NCBI GenBank assembly: GCA_911728455.2 | Contig: OU452229.1 | Location: 15,968,076-16,032,075 of the forward strand | Reading direction: 5' to 3' | Source of the DNA: Marthasterias glacialis | Taxonomy: Eukaryota; Echinodermata; Asteroidea; Forcipulatida; Asteriidae | DNA length: 64,000 bases | Part shown: positions 11,709 to 23,696 of the stretch, piece by piece | How positions within the stretch are numbered: position 1 is the first letter of the stretch | Layout of the letters: each line of letters opens with the position of its first letter | Translations under genes and position numbers: made by a program | The notes under the pieces: model-generated | Seen by the model: only the letters and a program-made list of their open reading frames with translations | Database searches by the model: none | Told to the model about the DNA's origin: nothing

Positions 11709-12439
11709 AGAAAGAGTTACTAAACTTGAACTGGGGAAAAAAAAGTCACCACTTATTAACCATTTGCCTGTTATCTTAGTGGGCTTCATTGGGAAGCCAT
11801 TGTTGGTATTTTAAGATAACCAAATGAGCAGTTGATTGAAAGCTTCTGTGGTGTTATGACATGCTCTGTGCTTTGCTGTTTTCTTTTGCTGTTGTTATTT
11901 AAGCCTAGTATATCTAGATACTTTCACAAATAGTTTGAGTGTTTTCTCACTCAAATTACACAGGACAGTTTAAACCGTTTTCAAGTTGTAACATTTTGGA
12001 TGGTTGTCGACACTGACCTATCATGTTGGTTTATTACCAACTAGAGCAAAATCTGCTAAATTATGTACCACTAAAACTCATCCTGTTAAGTCTGCCACAG
12101 GTCTCCATAATTCCTCTTAGATACCTTGGCGCAGACTTGTGAGTGTTTCAGTGGAAACCCAACTGTTTTAAGATGTTTGGCTGATGGCTCCCGTTAGTCC
12201 ATCCAAACTAAACCAGTACATAGCAGCAGCAAATTTCAAATAGCTGTTTAGCATAAAGTATGTTGAGCAGAGACAAATCTTGCTAAGCAGACATGGGTGA
12301 CCAGCTGAAAAACCCTACAGATTGCATTGCTCGACTGGTACCCAGCTGATTTTTGCTCAGCAAATAATTTGTTTGAACAGTATTTTCTGCCTAACAGCTT
12401 GATGTACATGTAGTAAAAATCAAAAGTCGTTAGACTTAA

Positions 12440-12651
12440 AGGGGCTGTGTTGTCATGATTATAGCAGGCCTCTTGTGGCTCTGTGCATGGGAAAGATGAA
12501 CTCTCACCTAGATACTGAACACACACATGCTTGCTGTCAAATCACAAAGGGTGTCAATCTTTGTCAAACTGTGATTTGACTGCCGGTGCGCACACGCCCA
12601 TTGTGACTGGGCTATTCCATTTATTGTTATAATCATGACGACATAGCCCCT
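12440..12651. mobile_element. TTAA-flanked MITE, 212 bp
   Basis: Inverted ends AGGGGCTGTGTTGTCATGAT and ATCATGACGACATAGCCCCT, each bordered by TTAA (12436-12439 and 12652-12655). TTAA target sites are typical of piggyBac-type transposition; the assignment is an inference. Confidence 0.75.
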
Positions 12652-14307
12652 TTAATAACACCTTTCACATCAATTTCTTTTTCAAATTAATTTCTACATG
12701 GCAATAAAAGGCATCAATGTTACCAAAAACCCACAGACAAGATATTAATTCTAATTCCTTCAAACTAAACGAGAATAAATTTTGGCAACACCTTTAAAAG
12801 AAACAACAAGTAAACCCTTTTACATTACCGGTCAAATGCCCCAAAAATACCCACTGCTGGTATTAAAAGATAGTGACGCTATCCAACACACAGCAAATCT
12901 ACATGCATCGTATTAACAGTTTCCGTGCTAAGATTAAATTATAGAAAGAAAAAAAAAAATGAAAATAAAAATCTAGCCAAAAATGCCAGACAGCAGGATA
13001 ATCACTCAAGTGAAATTTAACAGCCTTTTTATAAGACAGCAAATAAAGTATTTTGTAGTATCCTAATTCTGTTTCTGTTTAAAGAGTGTAGTGCCACTGA
13101 TGTTGTACATCATGTAGAATAATTTGACCATTACCAAAGATAGTGCCAGTAATGAAACAAAGATCCTAAATTCAGATGAGAAGCAATTGCACGAGGACAC
13201 AAAGGAATGTTGACAGTACATAAACAAGTCCATCACATTATAAGTAACTGATAAAAAGAAACACCCACAAAATCTGCCAGAGTAGAAAATAAGCTGAATA
13301 TTTAGCTCTGACGATGATTTCGTTTATAATTCCCTGTCATATACAATGCAATAATAGCTCACTAAACAAGTCCCCATATTCAGCCATTATACATAGTATT
13401 TTTATACTTGCATTAATACACCTATATCCTTGAATGTTACACATTTTCAGGTTATTTCTTTAAATATAGTTTATCATTTTCCACAATTATAGAGTCTATT
13501 ATTATTATAATTTTTTTTTACTGTGGATCTGTAAACACAATTAGAGAGTTTTTCTAAGACTAAGATTCAACAACCAAGTGTTATACTCAAAAACGTAAAA
13601 AAAGAAAAGATTTTCATTTTTTCTGTCGATGCAACTGTCGATTGTCAAGTTTCACTTAATATTTCACTTAATACCAATGCACATTTTGATTACAATTTAG
13701 CTCAACACGAACAAGAACAAGTTTCAGTTTTGTTTTTAAACCGAAGATGTCACAAGCAATACATTCCACATAAAATATGTCCTTCAAAATATCTTGAGAA
13801 TTTGATGAAGTAAAAATATAGAAATACCAAATCTTCAAAGGCATTCTGAACAGCCGCTTCCCGTTTCCAGTGAAAGCTCACCCGGAAATCCTGTCATTGT
13901 CACGAACAAAGTGAAATAACGAACTCAGAGGAATAGACAAGAGAGGAATATATAAAACTAACAACTCTGTATCGCCATTCTGTCTCCTTATGGTGTTTTA
14001 GATCATACAGTAAAGGCCAAGTTCGCTCAGGGACATGTGTTTAGTGCCAGGCGATATTGACCTGTAAGTCGACAAATTAATGGGCCTTGTGCGAACTTGG
14101 CCAAAAGTGACACAGTAACATCAAGTCATATCTGCCCTTTTTATACCGCTACCACAAGACAGTCAAGACCTAATTCATTCTTACACCGATCAGAAAAGTC
14201 GTTAAAAAAGGGAAGAAAATTAGAAAAAGAATTTGCGTAGTTTTCTGTAAAAGATTACTCAATTAATTCAACAGGTAAAAATGATATGAAAATAATGTTG
14301 TATTATT

Positions 14308-14398
14308 TCAACTTAATTCTCCACACAGAAACTTCTCCATCTCAAACTTATCAATTACAGTTTGAGTTTCTTCAATCATTTCAGAGCGATTTGCACCT
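14308..14398 (-). CDS. VPS13A/C: Possible alternative VPS13 terminal exon
   Basis: If exon 44 uses the GTAAGT donor at its stop, the acceptor GGCTACAG joins here in phase. It adds 29 residues beginning GANRSEMIEETQTVIDKFEM and ending at TGA (14308-14310). Phase match and an open charged helix-like tail support it. The acceptor's pyrimidine tract is poor, and no transcript evidence is available. Confidence 0.35.
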
Positions 14399-14736
14399 CT
14401 GTAGCCGACAGCTCATCGTCCACATACGGCATGTTTAAATTCTAATAAAGTAAATATTTTCATGATTGGAACTACAGTCTGTCTCCATGGCAACTAAATA
14501 ATGTCTAGATTTAAACTACATTGATACAGACACTAACTTACATCAATATTCACTAAACCTACTTTAGTCATTGCCATATATATATATACTTTGTAATCAT
14601 TATTAAACTACAGTGGAATCCACTTCACTAGCTGGCAGTCCAGCCCCTTTCTTTCCTTCATCGGCTCGTCTATTGGCAGGGGATTCTCCCTCTTCGGCAA
14701 CTCCCCTCAGCGTCTCTTACATCTTGCTGGGATGAC

Positions 14737-14793
14737 TTACTCTATGAGCTTCAGTACCCTGGCCATGGCCTCACTTGCCATGGCAACAAACAG
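14737..14793 (-). CDS. VPS13A/C: VPS13 exon 44, terminal coding exon with stop
   Basis: 57 nt. [18 protein letters not shown] and TAA at 14737-14739. This is the expected final helix of the PH-like domain. A GTAAGT donor overlaps the stop (A|GTAAGT at 14735-14740), so the exon may instead end at 14741 and splice on (see 14308-14398). Confidence 0.78.
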   Translation of the reverse strand: MFVAMASEAMARVLKLIE

Positions 14794-17700
14794 CTGATAA
14801 CAAATGAGAGGTCGTTATATTTTAGACGTTTTGAATATTTTGCAGCACTATAAATGGGAATCAAGGTTTGGACACAGCAGGGGTATGTTTTCACTTGCCA
14901 GTGATTGTAACTTAACCTCTTTCAAGAAAACAGAGGTCAATTAAAAGCGAGAAAAATCAGAACATCAAAATCTTGACAAGGACGCCAAGCTGCCCTTACC
15001 TCAGCCTCTTTCCTGTTGGTCACCTGGACTATCTTGCCATGTCCTGACTTTCCTTTTAGGAGACCAAGACCAAATCCTTTCTTCTTCCCTTTCTCAGCAT
15101 CCTCCTACAAAATATAAACAACATCACCAGTAACAACCACAGGAAAAAATGTGAACACTCGTTGGTAGAAAAGTGTGTTTATTGCTTTATATATATATAT
15201 ATTGTGATCTAATAGTATTAATAAAGTCTAGACGTATTGATGATTGAGATACTAATGTTGTGTTTGATTTACCTTGCTCATGATTTGTAGACCCTTATCA
15301 GTCAGAGCTGGCGGCTCCTTAAGATCCTTGTATGGGTACTGAAAGTCAACATTCCAGTGACCCAACACCTCTCCTTTGCTGGTCAGGATCAAACGCCTAC
15401 AACAAGACAAGATTGAGAGTCCAATTAATAGATCTTAGCTACACACCTCAATGGAACGAGCATCAGTATCAGTCTGGGGCATTTTAATTTTTGATTTTAG
15501 CTGGTAGGATAGGTGCAGACTCTAGAAGAACTTAGTTTAATTATGATTATGATTACCTCCAGCTCTCAAACGTCGCACCAGCAGCCGATTTCACGAAACT
15601 TTACGCAACTGCGTTAGTCCACTTGTGCAACATTTATTGCGTAAGTTGGGCCACTTATGCAGTAAAATATGGCACAAGTAGGCTTACGCAGTTGCGTAAA
15701 GTTTTGTGAAATCGGCTTCAGAGCACCCCAACACATACCATGCCCAATATCTGACAGAGGGAGGCTACCCCCCCCCCACCCAAAAAATGTTCCCATTCTC
15801 TAACACACTCTTCCCCTCTTGTACAGAAGCACCCCCCTCCTACTCTTGTACAGAAGCACCCCCCTCCTAAAGTCCTCAAAAGAATTCCAGAGATTTCCAT
15901 AACACAATGAAGACAAAATAGGAAGGGGGTACACCCTACCACATATCAAGCACCAAATGCCCAAACACACACAAAATACACAACACAGTTATCTTAATGG
16001 CGGCATTGCATTCAGATTCTGTAATGGATTTTAATGTCTCAGACTTTTGGGCGTGCATTCACGGTTGTGACTCGGCAATGTAAAAAGGGATGGAGCTTAA
16101 TGAATCAGTCTACTGAAAGTGGAGGTAGGGGGGGGGGGGAAGACCCAGCACGACCTGAACTCATTGCATTTTCAGGGGCAAATGCAGGGGTTGGGTCCAG
16201 ACCTTCTGGACCCATCCCTGCTCTCCATAACTATTAAAAAAGAATTTTTGTTGAGCAATTCTGTCCTTTTGTAAACTTCAAACTTGTGCCATCACTTAAT
16301 AATAACCCTAATCCTGCTACAGACATAAATTCCTTTTGCCCGCTTGCAATGTACCCATAATCATCGCACCCTCCAAGTTATTTGTTTTTTGTTTCCTTTT
16401 TGGGACTCCCCCACCCCCCTTCCCAGTAAAGTTCCGGGATCCACGCCTGATTTTACAAACTGAGAGAAAGAAGGGGGATTGTGACTACCTGTCAGTAGCT
16501 ACCAGATAATGCTTCTTGTCTGTGGTGAGCATCATATGTGCGACATAGTCCTCGTTCTGGGCGTACTTGCCCTTGTCTATCAGATGGAATAGATTCAAGC
16601 CTTCAGCTTCGTGCTTCTCATAGGGCCTTACGATGCCGTCAAGGTGGAGGAAACGGGGTAGACGTAGACGAGCTGTGTCCTCACTCATGTCGGTCACCCT
16701 AGTCATAGTAAGAATGGAGGTCAGTAGAGAGAAACACTCCAGGCATTTAAAAAAAAAATGAAATAAAAAATGGTAAGAAAAATCACCCAACGCAAGGCCA
16801 GAAGGCAACTCACAGCATAGTGAGGGCTACAAGGACGATAAGGAAGATTGCAAATGAGAGGAAATATCTGTTCACATTCCTCTTGAAATGTTGCCGATTT
16901 TGGTGGAAAGTAAAAATGGCATTGGAGTTCTTGTAGAGGAAACTTCAATATTGATAACACAATTACTTTATATAATAAAAAGCATCAATTAGATACTTTT
17001 AATCCACAACCAAAATGCCTTACACTAGTCTTACCCCTACTCACCTCAGGGCCCTATTACATAGAGCCAGGCTAAAGCACAAAATGTTGCTCAGCACAAA
17101 AAAACTATGGTTACTTGAATAGGGTTACCAGCCAACATACAATTCCGCATGTACCATCCGTGACTGGTATTCTGCTCATTTTTGCTTTAGCAGAAAATAT
17201 TTAAGCAATATATTTTCTTGCACGTTAAGCGCTGTATACTCAGTACTTTCCCAAGTCCTGTGAAAAAATTCCACAGGTATATTCCTGGGGTGAGATTCGA
17301 AACCCACGACCCCTGCCATTCTAGAGCAGATGTCTTACCAACTAGACTACCGAGATTGCCTGGTAGCTAGAGGCAGTTCAAATCCTATTAGCAGCGGTAC
17401 AGCAACCATTATAATAGATGCTAATTTTGCTTTGGGGATAAAGAATATTATTTGTGTTTTACCCAGGACTTGGGAAACTACTGAGTATACAGTGCTTAAC
17501 ACAATGGTGTATGGGTAAAACACAAATAATATTCTTTATCCCCGCTGCAGAAATTAACATCTATTACAATATTTTCTATGACATTAGGCCCTGGTCCTAA
17601 AGCATTCCTGAAACCATCTCAATGCCTCAGTAGAATTTCAGCATCGGCAACCAAAATGGCTGCACAGGCTGCCAATCATTCACATCAATAACCTCTACCA

Positions 17701-20700
17701 TTGCATGGATTAAAAAAATGACTGCAGTCAAAGTCTGCAGGCACCTCCGCTGGGATTCGAACCCAAGACCTTTTGCATTCCAGAGCAGATGTCTTAATTG
17801 CTGAAAAAAACAGAGTTTTCCTGGTGAGGAGTGATAAGTTTCAATCCTATACTTGACAGTGGGCCATCTTTTACATTGTGATTTGGATGTGCATACATGT
17901 TTACCAAAGTTGTGACTTCCAACTTATCGTGAAAGTAAACTTTTATAAAAAAAAACAAAAAAAAAACATAACAAAAAAACAAAATGACATCAAATGCTAC
18001 GATAAATTATAATGAACTAACCTGCGAATGCCTTCAAACGTACTGCTAGCAAAGTCAATAACACCACCAGTAGGTTTAGCAACTACACCGGCGAGACCCT
18101 TCCCCACACCCTTGAAGAACCCTTTGGCACCTTCCTTCTTAGCTCCTTGGAAGGGATTCTTCACCACACCAGTTACTCCATCAACAAAGCCCTGAAAACA
18201 TAGCCAATAAAACCAATCCATAAAACTTTCAAAATTCCCTAAATACAGACACTGATAATGATTAATTAAACTATATATCTGGTGAACTTGTTATGTGAAA
18301 TGTGCCGATTTCTTGCAAATACACAAAAGTTTTGGTAGTGGTTTAATCGAGGATGGTTGGGTAAAGATGGGCTTTGCGCACCCACCCTCAAAAAAGGATA
18401 CTACAAATGATCATCTTTTCAACTCTCTAACCCAACATGAAAAGGATAATTCCACCCTTGGCCTCCAAACCTATCTCAGGATACCCTTTACTCACCATAA
18501 CCTTCCCTAACAGACCCCCAACATCCTAAGTCCCCCTCCCCCATCTCATATAGCCTTATCCCACCATAATCTAACCTAACAAGACCCCCACCATCCCACC
18601 CCAACCTACCATAACCAGGCCCTTTCCACCTCTTGCTAAACCTTCTTGGAAGGTTGCTGGTTTCTGGTTGATAGCCTGCTGTCTCTTCCTCTTGTATTCC
18701 TCATCCATGGTCAGAGCTGCAAGTCCCTTGCCAAGTGTGCCGGTGATTCGAGACACAGCACCTGCTGCTCCACCTGAAACAAGATGAACAAGTAACTCAA
18801 CACAAGCATTTTATTTTTAAACACAAACTTGTGTATGTTAAAAATATAATCAAAGCTCGGTTGATTATTCAAAATCAAACCACAGACTGTATGGTTTGTG
18901 TATGTCTGATGAGTTCCGCACACTCGTACATTTGTTGTGAATGAGAAGGTACCAACGTTGATGGCTCACTTAACTTTGGCCCCCGCCCCCAAAATAGCAC
19001 TGTCTATTGAATGATCATTGCAAAATAACTTCAAACTCAAGAGACAGCTGAAATTAACTTGAATTATCTGCTGTACTTCAATCACATGCAAAATGTTGAT
19101 GGTTTTGTTCTTACCGACTGCATGACCAAATAAGCTCCTCATTCCAAGAGCAACACCCTCTGCAAACTCTTCTGGTCCTTGTACAATGCCCTAGATAAAA
19201 ACGTCAATTAATCAAAGTTATACCATAGCATAAAAAGTCTCTGTTAAAACGCAAAAACGTCAGCTCTTCAAAGCAGTATGCTGTGCCAAATGGAAGTGAC
19301 TTTGCAGCTTTTGACATTTTGTAATGAGATCTTAACATGTAGCACTAATTAAAAGAACATTATTTGTGTTTTACCCATACACCAATGTGCATTAAAGCCC
19401 CAGCTCAACACTGGTAAACTGACTGTAAATATTTCCATTCTTTGCAAAAGTCAAGATATTTGTAATAAAACCAACCTATGAAAATGTCGGCTCCTTTCGT
19501 TGTTTCATTTGCGAGAAAACATTCTTGTACGCATTCCTATAGGTTTTCGTCTCACTGAGATGAAAACTATTTTTAAATCTTATTTCATGTATTATTTAAA
19601 AAACAGTAACACTTCAGGCAGAAATATTTCAAGGAAAGATTTCTGCCATCATTATCTTTATACCATGTATGGTATATGTAAATCTGTGAACATTTCTGTT
19701 TTTCTTTCTTACCAATGTTGAGCTGGGGCTTTAAGCACTGTATACTCCCACTGAGTCATATTACTCAGTGGGATTCGAACCCACGACCTTTGGCATTCTA
19801 GAGCATCAATTATGTAACAACTGTTTTTACCTGGTACGGCTCATAGAAGAAATCTACCACGCCAGTCTGCACGCCACGCACAAAGCCGAACGGGTTACCA
19901 ATGACATCCAAACCGAGTACCAGTACATACAGCTGTTTGATGGCCTGGTTAGTGTAGTGATAAATAATCTCCGATGTAATCTGTTGCTGTGAATAGAACT
20001 GATGTTCACGCTCGAAGAAACCAAGCCTGAACAATAGGAGGGAACAAAAGTTGATATGAATAGTATGAGAAAAAACATCCATACATTGAAATTTGACATT
20101 TTTCTTAATTACTTATTATTTATTACTTAAATAAAAAACATAAAGAAAGTAAATAGTTTTAGGCTTCTTAGCCTCTCTCAAATAATTTTTTTTTTAAATA
20201 ATAACTAAAAACAGTTTTAAAACTTCAAAAAACCTAGATAAAAACTTCAATTTTAAATAAAAAAACCTAGATAAAAACTTCATTTTTATTAAAATTCAGA
20301 GCAGAAATAGTCTATTTATTAAACTGTGGTATCTGAAACATCAACATTTGCTGAATAGACTTTTTATAATTTGGCTCTAAACTCTAAAAGTTTGAAGTTC
20401 AATCTGCCAATTGTAGATTTATAAATGTCAATCCAACATAGCTGAGCTATATCCGTCTCAATCATTCATAAATTAATATGATAAGAGTTCATAAGTTTCC
20501 TACTTGAAGACCACATCATCAACGTTGGTGAGGGTGACTCCAACACTCTGTAGGATCAACCTGACGGCATTCTGTTGTACCGATGCCTTCTTAGTGACTT
20601 TGCTCATATCACCGTCCTCCCCACCGGTGTCCGACAGGGAGAAGCTGACGTGAGTCTGCAGAAACAAAAAAACACATCAACTAATCACGAGTCTAAACAT

Positions 20701-23641
20701 TTCTGAAATGGATGCTTACTGATGAAATATTGAAAAGGGTATAAGTTCTCTCAAGAATTTGGATAAGAAAAAGAGGAAGTGGGTAAACATTAGTGGGTGC
20801 CAATGCAATGCAATCGTGAGTGAATTTATTCCCTTACTGAACTGAAGAGTACTTTGTGAACAGTGAAAATTTACATTATGTAAGCCCCCCCCCCATTTAT
20901 GGTACTGAATTCGGACACTCTGCCTTTAATTTTCAAAAATGTTGAATATGCATCATAACATTCACCCTGGATATTTGCCATACTTATATCTTTACAAAAA
21001 AATGCAACACCTTTTCTTTGATTATTCTTGTTTTCCCAAAAAAGTAAAGAACCATATCCCAGTCAACTGTTATAACCTATTTTCTCTGGATTTCTATCGG
21101 TGATTTGAGAGAACCATATCCCACTCAATCGTTATAACCTATTTTCTCTGGATTTCTATCGGTGTTTTGAGCCAGCGTGGGTTGAGCCCACGTATTGACA
21201 TATTGTACATCACTTTCAACATTCAGCTGACTATCTACGGAGAATTTTGTACTTATTGCAAAAGGTGACTTTTGAATATTTGTAAGGGGAACATATGTTT
21301 GTGTTTGTCTGGAGTAAACATCTAACAAACCTTGAGGGGTGAGAGATGGAAATTATCAAAGAAGTTGACGTCCCCAGCTAGAGCCACCTTGACTGCTTCA
21401 CTGTCCTTGTAGGTGGTGCTGCATACCTTCAAGTCATCTTCCATCCACTTCAACTACATGATAGAAAATGAAGCATACATATTGGAACTTCAAGGAATAC
21501 AAGATTGCTTTTTGAAAAAATAAATTCATCCCGATGCTTTAGCTTTCAGTAAATGTACCATACAAACAGAGCCCTATTTCATGGCACTTCTTACCACAGA
21601 TTTCTGCACTTATGGTGCCATAAAAAGTGTGTGATTCCATGGGCTGTAGGCACATAATTCCGCAGCAAGCAGAGCCATGAAATTGGGCCCTGCCTATGAA
21701 TATTTCATCAAATTCAATTGACTTTCTACAGTGAAAACGAAAATATTTCACCACAGTGCAAATGGAAATATGCATTGCATCTCTGGAAGATTGGTACTGA
21801 TATCAAGTTTATAATCAGGGCGCTTTGAGAAAGTTGAAACAAGCTTCTGATGATTTCCAATTCAGAACTTTGTCTTCAAATGTAGAAGGGGTACTGACTA
21901 AATCTAAACTCCATCTAAGAAAACTGCCACTCATAATTGGGCTACACTAGAGTACAATAATACAGACAACAAGCAGATATATTAAACATTGTCTTATAGA
22001 CCAAGACCAATTTCTAAATGCAAGACGTATCAAAGTAGGTATAAATTCTGAGATGATGTTTCAGAAGAAAAACCAAATCAGAAAGGTGGTGTAGATTGAC
22101 AAACCTCCATGCCGGTGGCTTCGGCACCAGAAGCAAAGAGTCCAGCGAGATTCATGATGAACCCGATATCCACCTTGGCTGCCATCTCTTGAATCAGAAG
22201 GCGTAGATATTTGATCTGATTGACTTTACTATGCTCAGAGTATCTCATCATTAAGCTGAACTCGATCATGGGCTTGGGAGCTGTGGATATAAAAGTAAGA
22301 AGACAAGAGCAAAGAGTTCAGCATGTTTCATGTTTCTACATATTATTGATGATGAACTTTCTATGTTACAGATGGGTTGCAACGGATGCCATCTTTGATG
22401 ACAATTTCTGTTGTGGCCTGTAGCCGCGTCAAGCTCTGTAAATTTCAACGCAACTTGGTTTGCTTACCAACCAATCATGGAAGAAGTTTACGAAACTCAC
22501 GCATTCCACGTGCAGTACATACGCTTAATGCACAATTCTGCTCTCAAAAAAATGTACAGTCATTGTCATCAAAAAGATGGCTGATTTTCCCCCCATTGTT
22601 GATGTCATGTGCAACCCATATTATAATTCGAGTCTTTATTCGGAACAGACAAGACAAGTAATACACGGCCTAGGACAATACAACCACAAACACAGGATTC
22701 AGGAGAAAAGCAATGTGAAGGAATAGTAAGGCAAGGCAAAACAAATCAGAAAAAAAATACTATTACTACTATAATGCTAAAGCCTATAGACCATGTGACC
22801 TGTGACATCACATGTTTACAAAAGAGCCACAGAGCCTAGACTTTCTGCAGGCATGTTTTGTACACAGCCCAATGGAATCAATCAATCAAGAATTTAATAT
22901 AATGCCTTTTCCTTTCAGTCACAAAGCACTGGGTATTACCAGGCCACTAAAACAATACACGACAACACAAAAGGCCACATGAAAAAAATAATAATAATAA
23001 TAATCCAAGCTGAATAAGTCCTAGAAAAACAAGTGGCACTTCAAAAATTTCTGAAACTGGTCCACAAATGCGGCACTCTTCAAGTTAGTAGGAAGCTGGT
23101 TCCATAATTTGGCAACCATGGAATAAAACATAAAATCTTTACATTCTACTGAAAATGCACCGTACGCTTTTGATCAACTTTTGATATGAAGAAATGGGGG
23201 CACATCTCAAAACTTCTCCAGCTGTTATCTTTCCGATTCTTCATCTTTATGTGGTTATCATAATACAAGATATTAAATTTCTCATCAGCCCAGTGAAGTA
23301 TCTCGCCTGCCAGAAAGGCCGTGGAATGTACAAGGCTATGGGCTATATTACTCCATAGCCACTCTTCCACCTGACCACTTCTGGTACACTAATCAACTTT
23401 TATGCTTAGGTCTTTTCTTAAGACATGTTAGAGAAGTGACAAAACCCTGCTTACGGAGTAAACAAAGTAAAAAACTGAAGGTAAATATGTCTGTCTTTTT
23501 ATCTCACAGCATCAACTTCACCCTTTACAAGAAGTCTTGTAAGCAAAAAGAAATAAGCAATGTTATCGAAGCCTTGATTAATATCAGAGAAAAAACAGGG
23601 CATGGATCCCCTCCCCAGAGAGGGAGAGAGAGAGACAGAGG

Positions 23642-23696
<55 letters not shown>

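Larger units (their letters stand above)
6880..14300. other. Convergent intergenic/UTR region between EPC and VPS13
   Basis: No coding exon of either gene and no recognisable protein is visible on either strand. It contains a pyrimidine C/TCC tract (7890-7930), fold-back repeats (8061-8213, 8307-8500, 11571-11708), poly(A) runs (9566-9588, 10003-10020), a G-rich tract (10871-10975) and a TTAA-flanked MITE (12440-12651). Part may be long 3' UTR of either gene, since the two genes converge here. Confidence 0.6.

Noticed and set aside
12620..12625. VPS13 polyadenylation signal (AATAAA on - strand)
   Set aside because: It lies inside the TTAA MITE at 12440-12651 and is one of several equally weak candidates; not supported enough to annotate.
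22220..22661. Plus-strand ORFs in VPS13 intron 33/34
   Set aside because: No recognisable domain, Met-start fragments only, antisense to a conserved exon.
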